In this document: positions 37,701 to 45,329 of the stretch, one piece after another
How positions within the stretch are numbered: position 1 is the stretch's first letter
How the letters are laid out: every line of letters begins with the position of its first letter
NCBI GenBank assembly: GCA_900475325.1
Contig: LS483371.1
Location: 1,426,001-1,490,000, forward strand
DNA length: 64,000 nucleotides
Source: Paucimonas lemoignei
GTDB taxonomy: Bacteria > Pseudomonadota > Gammaproteobacteria > Pseudomonadales > Pseudomonadaceae
Direction: 5' to 3'
Position numbers and translations under genes: made by a program
The notes under the pieces: model-generated
The model's input: the letters and a program-made list of their open reading frames with translations, nothing else
Told to the model about the DNA's origin: nothing
The model's database searches: none

Positions 37701-38476
37701 ATCGCGGCCATGCACAGGGCTTCGCCCATGCCGTCGGGCAGGTTCGGGGCCGGGGTTTCTTCGAGGACTTTCTGGTTGCGGCGTTGCACCGAGCAATCGC
37801 GCACACCCAAAGCCAGGACTTCGCCGCGACCGTCGCCAAACACCTGCACTTCAAGATGGCGAGCACGCTGGATGTACTTTTCGATAAACACGCCAGCGTC
37901 GCTGAAGTTGTTCTGCCCCAGGCGTTTGACGGCCTCGAAGGACTCGCTCAATTCAGCTGCACTGCGGCATACCCGCATCCCGATGCCGCCACCACCGGCG
38001 GTGCTTTTGAGCATCACCGGGTAACCGATGATGTCGGCGGTGCTCAGGGCGGCTTCGATGCTGTCGAGCAGCTCGGTGCCTTCTAGCATCGGCACGCCGT
38101 GCATTTTGGCCAGCGCGCGGGCGGTGTGCTTGAGGCCGAAAACCCGCAGTTGTTCAGGCGTCGGGCCGACAAAGGCAATACCCGACTCTTCACAGGCCTG
38201 GGCAAACGCGGCGTTTTCCGACAGGAAGCCGTAACCGGGGTGGATGGCTTTTGCGCCGCTGGCTTTGGCGATGGCGAGGATCTTGTCCACCGCCAGATAA
38301 GTCCCGGCTGCGCCGCCTTCGCCCAGGCTGTGAGCTTCGTCGGCCTCCAGCAAGTGCAGGCTGGCGGCGTCGGCTTCGGAATACACCGCCACGCCCTGAA
38401 CGTGTAGGGCACGCAACGTACGCAGGATGCGGCAGGCAATCGCGCCACGGTTGGCAATCAGCAGTTTGTCGAACAT
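34790..38476 (-). CDS. Biotin-dependent guanidine/urea carboxylase with in-frame REPIN
   Basis: 1228 aa. Domains in order: biotin carboxylase (about 1-445; '[15 protein letters not shown]', '[14 protein letters not shown]'), KipA/AHS2-like carboxyltransferase half (about 460-775; '[20 protein letters not shown]'), KipI/AHS1-like half (about 820-1040; '[20 protein letters not shown]', '[15 protein letters not shown]'), and biotinyl domain (about 1155-1228; '[11 protein letters not shown]', Lys biotinylated). Known: relatives in this gene context carboxylate guanidine using ATP and bicarbonate; they were long named urea carboxylase. The guanidine-I riboswitch and DUF1989 genes upstream favour guanidine. 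Odd: residues about 777-807 are encoded by a 90-base REPIN in the linker between the two carboxyltransferase halves; the frame stays open. Whether activity is kept cannot be read from sequence. Confidence 0.93.
   Translation of the reverse strand: [1228 protein letters not shown]
36058..36147. repeat. REPIN inside the carboxylase coding sequence (GTGGGAGCGAGCTTGCTCGCGAAG family)
   Basis: Perfect inverted 24-base arms 36,058-36,081 and 36,124-36,147 with a 42-base loop. The total of 90 bases is exactly 30 codons, so the reading frame is kept. A further near-palindrome GTAGGAGCGCGCTCCCTAC lies 27 bases on (36,175-36,193), also inside the gene. The family matches the cluster at 20,540-20,927. 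Confidence 0.92.
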
Positions 38477-38595
38477 GTCTTGAACCCCGGAGGTCGATCC
38501 GCTCGACCTCGAACTGGGAAGCGGGCCGTCCCGCTATTGATGTGTCTGCACGAGGGTCGTCCGTCGTGGGGTGTTCGCTTGATTTCGCGGCGGGT

Positions 38596-38656
38596 TCGCG
38601 GCTAAAGCCGCTCCTACGACAGGAACGCGATCCCGTAGGAGCCGCGTTAGCCGCGA
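38596..38656. repeat. REP pair in reversed orientation
   Basis: Units 38,596-38,617 and 38,635-38,656 are of the GTAGGAGCGGCTTTAGCCGCGA family, but arranged with the GTAGGAGC ends facing inward, opposite to the other doublets here. They lie between the carboxylase gene and the preceding DUF1989 gene, inside the operon. Confidence 0.8.
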
Positions 38657-38660
38657 TGCC

Positions 38661-39281
38661 TCAATCCCAGACGTGCAACTCAGCCGGCGTCGGGTTGTAG
38701 CCGTTGCACGGGTTGTTCAGCTGCGGGCAGTTGGAGATCAGTACGATCACGTCCATTTCGGCGCGCAACTCGACGTACTTGCCGGGGGCGGAGATCCCGT
38801 CTTCGAAGGTCAGCCCGCCATCGGCGGTCACCGGCACGTTCATGAAGAAATTGATGTTCGGGCTGATGTCGCCTTTACCCAGTCGACCGTCGTGAATGCA
38901 AGCGCGTAGAAAATTGTCGCGGCAGCTGTGCATGTGGCGTTTTTCCAGGGCGTAGCGCACGGTGTTGCTCTCTTGCGCGCAGGCGCCGCCGAGGGTGTCA
39001 TGGCGACCGCAGGTGTCGTCGACGATGGTCAGCATCGGCTTGCCAAGGTTGGAATACAGCACGCTGCCGGTGGTCAGGTAGACGCTGCCCTGACGGCGCA
39101 ACGTACGCTGCACGTCGTAACGCTCGCGCGGGTTGGCCAGGCTGAAGAACAACGTGTCGACGGCCTGATTGCCTTGCAGATCGAGGATGCGCAGGGTTTG
39201 CCCGGCCTTGAGTTCGGTCAGCGACGGCTCGCCTGCCGGGATGTGGGTGGTGGTTGTGGCAATGGTGGAATGCAGACTCAT
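38661..39281 (-). CDS. DUF1989 protein, carboxyguanidine deiminase subunit (formerly urea carboxylase-associated protein)
   Basis: 206 aa, DUF1989 family. Seen: the fold core '[28 protein letters not shown]', '[28 protein letters not shown]', and '[22 protein letters not shown]', with conserved Cys/His/Asp residues suitable for a metal site. Known: in P. syringae two DUF1989 proteins (CgdA and CgdB) form a heteromeric deiminase that turns carboxyguanidine into allophanate and ammonia; I cannot tell which subunit this is. GAGGAG lies eight bases before ATG 39,281. It is 11 bases after its DUF1989 partner. Confidence 0.9.
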   Translation of the reverse strand: MSLHSTIATTTTHIPAGEPSLTELKAGQTLRILDLQGNQAVDTLFFSLANPRERYDVQRTLRRQGSVYLTTGSVLYSNLGKPMLTIVDDTCGRHDTLGGACAQESNTVRYALEKRHMHSCRDNFLRACIHDGRLGKGDISPNINFFMNVPVTADGGLTFEDGISAPGKYVELRAEMDVIVLISNCPQLNNPCNGYNPTPAELHVWD

Positions 39282-39292
39282 GGCGGTGCTCC

Positions 39293-40018
39293 TCAGGCGA
39301 ACAGGCGGTCGGTGTTGATGAAGCCACGCTCGTTTTCCGGGCGGGATGTGCGGCAGTGCTCGGCGACGCTGGCGTCGGCTTTCATCCAGCTCAGCTTGAC
39401 CGGCTGTGGCGCGTATTCCGGGTTGGGATCCATGGGGTGTTGCAGGGCGGTGAGCACCACTAGTGTGTCCATCGGCGCGTACAGTTCGATGTAATCCCCC
39501 GCCTTGGCGTTGCTCTCTACGAAATGCAGCTTGCCTGCGTCGTCCACGTTCACCCGGCTGAACAGGTTCAAGGTCATCAGCAGGTCGGACAGGCCCAGAC
39601 CCCACTTGCCGAGTTCAACCAGCAGATTGTCGACGCCGTTGCGGAAGAAGCCATTGCGCAGTTCCTGATAACGGCCCTGGCCGTATTTTTCCGCGACTTC
39701 GTCAGCGCAGAGCACGCCGCCGAGGCTGTCGCTCCAGCCGCAGGTGTCAGCGGTAATTGCCGCCAGTACGCGGCCCATGTCCGAGTACAGGCAATGGCCG
39801 CGGGTGAGCTTGGCGGTGTGTTGGCATTTGAGGCTGTCGGGCAGGTTCAGACGCTCGGTTTTTTCACTGGCGTTGAGCATCGTCAGGCTGACGTTGGCGT
39901 TGCCGTTGAGATCGGTCAGGCGCAGCAATTCGCCGCGCTTGAGCACGAACGAGCGATGGGCGCCGCCGGGCAGCAGTTCTTCGGCGAAGACAGGGAAGAG
40001 CGTGTTGGATGCAGTCAT
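39293..40018 (-). CDS. DUF1989 protein, second carboxyguanidine deiminase subunit
   Basis: 241 aa, paralog of the next gene in the operon. Seen: '[33 protein letters not shown]', '[19 protein letters not shown]', '[21 protein letters not shown]' and '[21 protein letters not shown]'. It has a longer middle helical segment than its partner, containing '[25 protein letters not shown]', which distinguishes the two subunit types. It lies between the ABC ATPase gene (13-base gap) and the shorter DUF1989 gene. Together they are inferred to be CgdAB. Confidence 0.9.
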   Translation of the reverse strand: MTASNTLFPVFAEELLPGGAHRSFVLKRGELLRLTDLNGNANVSLTMLNASEKTERLNLPDSLKCQHTAKLTRGHCLYSDMGRVLAAITADTCGWSDSLGGVLCADEVAEKYGQGRYQELRNGFFRNGVDNLLVELGKWGLGLSDLLMTLNLFSRVNVDDAGKLHFVESNAKAGDYIELYAPMDTLVVLTALQHPMDPNPEYAPQPVKLSWMKADASVAEHCRTSRPENERGFINTDRLFA

Positions 40019-40031
40019 GAGTCAGAATCCT

Positions 40032-40796
40032 TTAAGCCTGTTGCAGCGAATCAAGCGCGGCGCGGGCTGCGCGGCGGTCGCTGTTCAGGGGAATGTCGTA
40101 AGTGATGCGTGCGCCATAGGCGCCGGGGGCGTGGGGGTCGACGCGCACCTTGTCGAAGACCAGCAAGCGCGTACCGAGGTTGAAACCTTCGGACAGGTCG
40201 TGAGTGACCATGAACACCGTCAGTTGCGTCTCGCGCCACAGCTCCAGCAACAGGGCGTGCATGTCTTTGCGAATGCCGGGGTCGAGGGCGCCGAATGGCT
40301 CGTCGAGCAGCAACACCCGAGGCTTCATGATCAAAGCCTGAGCGATGGCCAGCCGTTGCTGCATGCCGCCGGAGAGCTGCGCCGGGTATTTGTCCAGCGC
40401 GTGGCCCAGGCCGACCTTGTGCAACAACTGCGCGGCCTGCTCCCGAGCCTCACGCTTGGCGCTGCCGAACAATCGCCCGAGCAGTGCCGAACGTGGCAGC
40501 TCCAGGCCCAGCGCCACGTTGTCCAGCACCGACAGATGCGGGAACACCGAGTAACGCTGGAACACCACACCGCGACTGGCATCCGGCTCGCAGGCCAGTG
40601 CCTTGCCGTCCAGGGTGATGCTGCCTTTGCTTGCCACTTCCTGCCCCAGCAACAGACGCAGGAAAGTCGACTTGCCGCAGCCTGATGCGCCGACCAGTGT
40701 GCAGAACTCACCTTCGGCGACGCTGAGGTTCAGGCCTTCGAGTACCACCAGGTCATCGTATTTCTGCCATACGTTCTTGACTGAAATGAAGCTCAT
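40032..40796 (-). CDS. ABC transporter ATP-binding protein (guanidine/urea carboxylase-associated)
   Basis: 254 aa nitrate/taurine-class ATPase. Seen: Walker A 'LVGASGCGKSTFLRLL', Q-loop 'GVVFQRYSVFPHL', signature 'LSGGMQQRLAIAQAL', Walker B 'RVLLLDEPFGALDP' and H-loop 'FMVTHDLSEG'. It overlaps the permease gene by four bases. It energises uptake of the operon's substrate, probably guanidine or a related compound. Confidence 0.95.
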   Translation of the reverse strand: MSFISVKNVWQKYDDLVVLEGLNLSVAEGEFCTLVGASGCGKSTFLRLLLGQEVASKGSITLDGKALACEPDASRGVVFQRYSVFPHLSVLDNVALGLELPRSALLGRLFGSAKREAREQAAQLLHKVGLGHALDKYPAQLSGGMQQRLAIAQALIMKPRVLLLDEPFGALDPGIRKDMHALLLELWRETQLTVFMVTHDLSEGFNLGTRLLVFDKVRVDPHAPGAYGARITYDIPLNSDRRAARAALDSLQQA

Positions 40797-41608
40797 GCCC
40801 GTGCCCCCTCATACCAGGGGAACGCCTTGCGGGTCAGTGCCTTGAGGCCCCAGTCCATCAGCCAGGCGAGCAGGGTGATCCAGACCACGTAAGGCAGAAT
40901 CACGTCCATGGCCAGGTAGCGGCGCACCAGAAAGATCCGGTAACCCAGACCGTCCGTGGAGGCGATGGCTTCGGCGGCGATCAGGAACAGCCACGCCGAA
41001 CCCAGCACCAGGCGCAGGGCAATCAGCAGACGCGGCAGCAATTGCGGCAGGATCACCCGCAGGATCAGCGTCCACGTGGAAGCGCCCAACGTCTGGGCCT
41101 TTATGAGCAATTCAACGGGAATTTCCCGCGCCCGTTGCTCCAGATCACGGGCCAGAATCGGGGTGATGCCAATGACGATCAGCATCACCTTCGACAGCTC
41201 CCCCAGGCCGAAGACGATGAACAGAATCGGCAGGATCGCCAGCGGCGGGACCATCGACAGCACCGTCAAAAGGGGCGACAACGGCGCGCCGAACAACGGC
41301 AGGATGCCCGACGCAATCCCAAGGCACAGCCCCAAAAGCGCGCTGATGCCCAGGCCAATGCCCAGCCGTTGCAGGCTGGAACCGGTGTCCTGCCAGAGCA
41401 GATAACCGCCGCTGCGCTGGTCTTCGGTGAAAGCCATGCGTTTTACCGCATCGGCCATTTGCACCGCGCTGGGCAGCAGCTTGTCGTTGGGGTTTTCCGT
41501 CAGCCTGGCTGCCGAGCCCGTGAAGTAGGCGAACAGCAACAAGGCGAACGGCAGGAGCACCAGGATCAGGCGGCTGGCGCGATCCGGGCGGCGATTTATC
41601 AAACGCAT
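40793..41608 (-). CDS. ABC transporter permease (guanidine/urea carboxylase-associated)
   Basis: 271 aa BPD_transp_1 inner-membrane protein: helices at about 14-34, 85-110, 115-140, 195-215 and 235-255, with the EAA-type loop 'LIKAQTLGASTWTLILRVILPQL' that contacts the ATPase. It sits between the ATPase gene (4-base overlap) and the binding-protein gene (24-base gap). Confidence 0.93.
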   Translation of the reverse strand: MRLINRRPDRASRLILVLLPFALLLFAYFTGSAARLTENPNDKLLPSAVQMADAVKRMAFTEDQRSGGYLLWQDTGSSLQRLGIGLGISALLGLCLGIASGILPLFGAPLSPLLTVLSMVPPLAILPILFIVFGLGELSKVMLIVIGITPILARDLEQRAREIPVELLIKAQTLGASTWTLILRVILPQLLPRLLIALRLVLGSAWLFLIAAEAIASTDGLGYRIFLVRRYLAMDVILPYVVWITLLAWLMDWGLKALTRKAFPWYEGARA

Positions 41609-41632
41609 GGCAATGACCTTTCTGGACCCGGT

Positions 41633-42703
41633 TTACAACGTGCCGTCGGCAGCCATCTGCACATAGCTGGTATCGAAGTGCAGCTTCTGGTTGGCTTTGT
41701 CGCCGGACGTGACGCCGTTGGCGAAGGTCATGCCCACGGCGCTGGAGTCCTTGGCGCCTTCACCCAGCAACCCATGCTCGAACGAGAAGTTGGCGACTTT
41801 GCGCATGGTGTCCGGCAGCTGTTTGCTGGTGGCGAACTCCAAGGCTTCCTTGGGCGTGGCGAACAGCTTGGTGGTGTCCAGTTGCGCCTGGAAACCGGCC
41901 AGATCAGTGCCCGAGGCCTTGGCCATGTGTTCCAGCGCGGCTTTGCTCTGAGCGTTTTTCGCGTTCATCAGCGCAACCACTTCAAACCAGGCGCCGGTCA
42001 GGGCTTTGCCCAGCGCGGGGTTGTCTTTCAGGGTCTGGGTGTTTACCACCATCATGTCCATGATCTCGCCCGGAATCTGGCTGGAATTGAACACTTCGGT
42101 CACACCGGGCTTGGCCTTGATATCGGCCAGCATCGGGTTCCAGGTGGTCACCGCCTGAACGTCACTGGTGTTGAATGCGGCAGAAATATCGGCATCGGAC
42201 GTGTTGACGACTTTCAGGTCCTTCTCCGCCAGATCGACGCTGTCCAGCGCCCGGGCCAGCAAGTAGTGGGAAACCGAAAGCTCCACCAGATTGACGTTCA
42301 TGCCTTTGAGGTCCGCGACTTTCTTGTCCGCGCCCTTGATCACGATGCCGTCGTTGCCATTGGAGAAGTCACTGACCACCAGCGCGGTGCTTTCCACGCC
42401 ACCGGCTGCCGGGATTGTCAGCGCATCCATGTTGGTCATGGTGCAGCCATCGAACTGGCCAGCGGTGTATTGGTTGATGGATTCGACGTAGTCGTTGAGC
42501 TGGGTGACATCAATCTTGATGTCGTACTTCTTCGCCCACTTGTCGACGATGCCTTGGGTGCCTGCGTATTCCCAGGGCATCCAGCCGGCGTAGATCGTCC
42601 AGCAGACGTTGAATTCTTTTTTAACGGCAGCCTGTGCCGGGGAGAGGCTTAATGCAGCGATGAGGCCTGCGGTCAGCAGGCCCAATAGACGGGACTTTTG
42701 CAT
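41633..42703 (-). CDS. ABC transporter substrate-binding protein (guanidine/urea carboxylase-associated)
   Basis: 356 aa, NMT1/THI5-like periplasmic binding protein. Seen: a signal peptide (about 1-25, 'LLTAGLIAALSLSPAQAA'), then 'EFNVCWTIYAGWMPWEYAGTQGIVDKW', 'QLNDYVESINQYTAGQFDGC', 'TNMDALTIPAAGG'. Known: this type is regularly encoded directly under guanidine-I riboswitches. It is the first gene of the operon; its ribosome site GGAGG (seven bases before ATG) is in the riboswitch leader, and 11 bases around that site are perfectly complementary to part of the aptamer. Ligand specificity for guanidine is inferred. Confidence 0.93.
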   Translation of the reverse strand: MQKSRLLGLLTAGLIAALSLSPAQAAVKKEFNVCWTIYAGWMPWEYAGTQGIVDKWAKKYDIKIDVTQLNDYVESINQYTAGQFDGCTMTNMDALTIPAAGGVESTALVVSDFSNGNDGIVIKGADKKVADLKGMNVNLVELSVSHYLLARALDSVDLAEKDLKVVNTSDADISAAFNTSDVQAVTTWNPMLADIKAKPGVTEVFNSSQIPGEIMDMMVVNTQTLKDNPALGKALTGAWFEVVALMNAKNAQSKAALEHMAKASGTDLAGFQAQLDTTKLFATPKEALEFATSKQLPDTMRKVANFSFEHGLLGEGAKDSSAVGMTFANGVTSGDKANQKLHFDTSYVQMAADGTL

Positions 42704-42709
42704 GTAATT

Positions 42710-42720
42710 ACCTCCAGTAG
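42710..42720 (-). promoter_or_regulatory. Ribosome site complementary to the riboswitch aptamer
   Basis: The minus-strand CTACTGGAGGT, which carries the Shine-Dalgarno site, is an exact 11-base complement of ACCTCCAGTAG in an aptamer hairpin (42,797-42,807). Pairing would hide the ribosome site. Seen directly; a regulatory role is inferred. Confidence 0.5.
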
Positions 42721-42757
42721 CGAAAGAAAGGCGGTCAGGAGCTACGCGACACCACTG

Positions 42758-42861
42758 GTGTCCTGTCTCCCGGGCTTTTATCCCGCCGTGTAACCTCTAC
42801 TGGAGGTCGCCAACTCTCGGACCAGCCACTCGCCAGAGGCGAGCCGGAACCCTAGTCAGCT
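42758..42861 (-). promoter_or_regulatory. Guanidine-I (ykkC) riboswitch
   Basis: On the minus strand the leader contains the hallmark ykkC words in order: CTAGGGTTCCG, CTGGTCCGAGAG, and ACACGGCGGGATAAAAG followed by CCCGGGAGA. Known: this class binds guanidinium and switches on genes for its export or breakdown; the downstream ABC/DUF1989/carboxylase operon is a standard partner. After the aptamer, GACACC-ACT-GGTGTC (42,749-42,763) and a CCGCC followed by TTTCTTT could form a terminator with the aptamer's GGCGG, which ligand would disrupt. Confidence 0.95.
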
Positions 42862-43166
42862 ATTGCAAATTGTGGTGCCGCGAACCTGAGTTGACTCCTG
42901 CACACCGATTGATAAGCGAGAGTTGTGCCAACTTGCTGGAGGCGGCGGATGACGTGGCCGGGGGCGTTTTCCTGCAGCGGCAGAGGCTCCAATCACGCCA
43001 TTGACTGGTGCACAGCCGCACCGCAATAGGGCGGTAGCTCGTCAGATACTATCCGGTGGGGGGCACTTGATTGTCTTTTTAGTGTCTCATTTCACGTCCG
43101 CCAACCTTTGGCTGGACGCCGACCAGCGTCGCTGGTTTGTGCCCAATAGCGGTCCAGGAGGCCGCC

Positions 43167-43631
43167 ATGTATCGACGAACCTTGCTCATCGTTGTATTGG
43201 CTCTGACACTCTCAGGTTGCTATGCAACCTCTGGCTATTACGAATCCGAGGTTTACACACAGCCGGCGTACGTACGTGGTGATACTTACGTCTACGACAA
43301 CGGTTATCGCCCCTATTATCAGGAGCGGCGAATCTACGTAGCGCCGCAACAACGCTACTACGCGCCACCACCGGTGCGCTATTACTCACCACCGCCGGTG
43401 CCGCGCTACTACCAGCCGGGCCGACCACCGGGTTACGGCTGGGGCGATAACCGCTACCGTCCCAACCCCGGTTATCGCAACCCGCGCAACGACTACCGCA
43501 ACTACCCAGGCCGCCCAGGCCCTTCATGGGGCGACGGACACGGCGGCCGAGGCCATGACGGACCAGGTCGAGGAGGTAGAGGGGATGGCCGAGGTGGTCG
43601 CGGGGGTGATGGGAGAGGGGGGCATCGGTAG
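43167..43631 (+). CDS. Tyr/Pro/Gly-rich small lipoprotein
   Basis: 154 aa. Seen: a lipoprotein signal with lipobox 'LSGC' (Cys18), then a Tyr/Pro-rich middle ('YYQERRIYVAPQQRYYAPPP') and a Gly/Arg/Asp-rich tail of about 40 residues with repeated GRGG-type units. No known enzymatic domain. Low-complexity proteins of this kind are envelope or biofilm-matrix associated, but no function can be given. AGGAGG lies six bases before ATG 43,167. It is followed by a strong terminator. The 305-base gap 42,862-43,166 upstream holds no other gene that I can support. Confidence 0.75.
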   Translation: MYRRTLLIVVLALTLSGCYATSGYYESEVYTQPAYVRGDTYVYDNGYRPYYQERRIYVAPQQRYYAPPPVRYYSPPPVPRYYQPGRPPGYGWGDNRYRPNPGYRNPRNDYRNYPGRPGPSWGDGHGGRGHDGPGRGGRGDGRGGRGGDGRGGHR

Positions 43632-43652
43632 TCGGTAGGTAGAGGAATCGAG

Positions 43653-43680
43653 AACGGCGCTTATTTAGGCGCCGTTTTTG
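43653..43680 (+). terminator. Rho-independent terminator
   Basis: Stem AACGGCGC/GCGCCGTT with loop TTATTTAG followed by TTTTTG, 21 bases after the lipoprotein stop. Confidence 0.88.
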
Positions 43681-43736
43681 TTAGCGAATCGAAAGCCTTG
43701 GAACCGCTTGGTTCACGACTGTTATTGATCTTTAGT

Positions 43737-44699
43737 TTAAATAGGCGTTTTGAAATCGCTCGTTCGGACCAGCTCCACGTGAGCAAAATCCACCTCATCG
43801 TGTTTAACGAAATAACTGTCTCCGTGCTTTTCATAAGGACGCCCAGAGTTCATTTCAGCAGCGGCCATCGGATTGAAAAATTTATCATGGTGATAAACCG
43901 GCGTGCCCCGTGGCGTTGTATGCATCACAAAGCTGAATCTGCTTTTCGTGATGTCTTTTATCTGTCCTCCACCATGCGGTAGTTGCGGGTGCCAGATAAC
44001 GGTGTCACCGGCCTCTACTGTTAATTGCTCTTTTTTGATACCGGCTTCTGCGCAGAGTCGTTGAACTTCATTTTGAAAGCCATCCCACAGAAGAGCGGAG
44101 CTACTTGGCACCGCATCCAGGCTTTTAAAATGAGCCAGGGCAATTGCTTCACGGTCCGGTTCAGGAATATTGTGCCCGCCACGCATCACTTCCAAAGCAC
44201 CGTTTTGCTCGTTTGCATCCTCGAGTGCGACCCATACTCCTAGGTAATACATCTCAGGCTTCGTCGAGAAATAAGGGGTATCGCGATGAATAGGCTGCGC
44301 CGAGCCGCGCTCGTAGAACAACGATGTGTAGAGGCTTGGCGCGCTCCCGAACATGGCTTCCTGAACGTCGTACGCAATCCTATTCTTGTCGAATAGGTCA
44401 ATGAGCTCAGGAAAGGTCGCGTGCAGATTGACAATGCGGGGGTAGTGCCCGTCCTGATCGAGAAATTTAGCGAATTTGTCACTGTTCAAGCGGGCAAAGG
44501 TCTTGAAGTTTTCAATGACTGAAATGCATTTTTCCTTGGGTATCGACCCTTTGATGACGGTGAAACCATCACGTATCAGGTCTGCCACGTAAGGCCTGAT
44601 ATTGCTAGGTAGTGTTTGAAGACGTTGGGGTGCCTGGGTGGGGCTCAGAAACCAAGGGCTTGAATGCCTGACTGGATTTTCAAATATCATCCATTTCAT
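43737..44699 (-). CDS. Phytanoyl-CoA dioxygenase (PhyH) family oxygenase
   Basis: A 320-aa Fe(II)/2-oxoglutarate-dependent oxygenase. Seen: the metal-binding H-x-D in 'QPIHRDTPYF' and the distal His in 'HPQLPHGGG', with the 2-oxoglutarate-binding Arg in 'KSRFSFVMHTTPRG'. Known: members hydroxylate diverse small molecules, often in secondary metabolism or ectoine synthesis; the substrate here is not evident. It stands alone, and its DNA and the 260 bases upstream are visibly AT-richer than the rest of the window, suggesting acquisition by transfer. The region 44,700-44,963 upstream is AT-rich and non-coding. Confidence 0.85.
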   Translation of the reverse strand: MKWMIFENPVRHSSPWFLSPTQAPQRLQTLPSNIRPYVADLIRDGFTVIKGSIPKEKCISVIENFKTFARLNSDKFAKFLDQDGHYPRIVNLHATFPELIDLFDKNRIAYDVQEAMFGSAPSLYTSLFYERGSAQPIHRDTPYFSTKPEMYYLGVWVALEDANEQNGALEVMRGGHNIPEPDREAIALAHFKSLDAVPSSSALLWDGFQNEVQRLCAEAGIKKEQLTVEAGDTVIWHPQLPHGGGQIKDITKSRFSFVMHTTPRGTPVYHHDKFFNPMAAAEMNSGRPYEKHGDSYFVKHDEVDFAHVELVRTSDFKTPI

Positions 44700-44963
44700 T
44701 CCAATTGTCGGTACATATTTATATTTTTTGCTTATGGAGCAGCATCGCTCAAGACGCGCCTAAGTATCAGTTAAATTCTTTGAGGGTTCACGTTTGTGAT
44801 TTAAAAATTTGTATCTTGATACAGCGGTTGGATTGAGTCGGATGCCTCAATCTTTGACTTTTTGTGAGAAGGTTCTGAAGTTGGTGTGGGATTGTTGCCG
44901 AGTTATGTATTTGCAATGAAGTTCAAAGATCAGTAATAAGATTTTTTAAAAAAAGGAGACGTT

Positions 44964-45140
44964 ATGACACCATCACGCAACGGTCATTGGAGCCTTTCAA
45001 ACGCGAGGCCGCAGCCGATGTCCCTATCACTCAAGATCCCGAATCGCCCTACAACCCTAATGATGCGCAAGCAGTCGACGCATTTTGGGATCGGGCATTC
45101 ATTTGCCGTCTGGAAGAGGAAAGCTCACAAGGGGCGCCGG
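44964..45140 (+). pseudogene. Frameshifted 5' remnant of a small gene (antitoxin-like)
   Basis: An ideal AAGGAG precedes ATG 44,964, but the protein-like frame is the one starting at 44,966: 'LEPFKREAAADVPITQDPES' then 'PYNPNDAQAVDAFWDRA'. The ATG frame itself gives an unlikely peptide. The 'PNDAQAVDAFWDRA' segment resembles the N-terminus of BrnA/AbrB-like antitoxins I have seen, but this is from memory. Similarity stops near 45,100, where the opposite-strand HicB remnant begins. I read it as a gene broken by a frameshift and a deletion. Confidence 0.5.
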
Positions 45141-45312
45141 TTGCAAGATAGTCATCCACCGCATCTCGAAATGCTTGAGACAGGTCAACGGCAGTCTGGC
45201 CTTCATAGCTGACCAGTGCCGGGATGAACTGGAGCTTCCCGAGCAGGCAGTTATCTTCAGGGCTGACTTCGATTGAGCCTAGGAAGCCTCTGTACTGAAG
45301 GAATGTGTTCAT
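45138..45312 (-). pseudogene. Truncated HicB-like antitoxin gene
   Basis: The minus-strand frame encodes the N-terminal two thirds of a HicB antitoxin: 'MNTFLQYRGFLGSIEVSPED' then 'NCLLGKLQFIPALVSYEG' and 'AVDLSQAFRDAVDDYLA'. After residue 58 the expected HicB tail is replaced by 'GAPCELSSSRRQMNARSQN', which is antisense to the neighbouring gene remnant. The frame stays open to 45,049. The DNA-binding half is missing and there is no hicA nearby, so it is probably non-functional. Its ATG (45,312) lies 18 bases beyond the vapC stop. Confidence 0.65.
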
Positions 45313-45329
45313 GGGTAAGCGCTCTTGCA

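Noticed and set aside
41042..42652. A 536-codon plus-strand frame opposite the ABC permease and binding-protein genes
   Set aside because: It spans two convincing minus-strand genes and their junction and has no recognisable motif.
44964..45212. An 82-codon frame with a strong ribosome site read as an intact gene
   Set aside because: The protein-like sequence is in the next frame (from 44,966), so the open frame from the ATG is probably the result of a frameshift.
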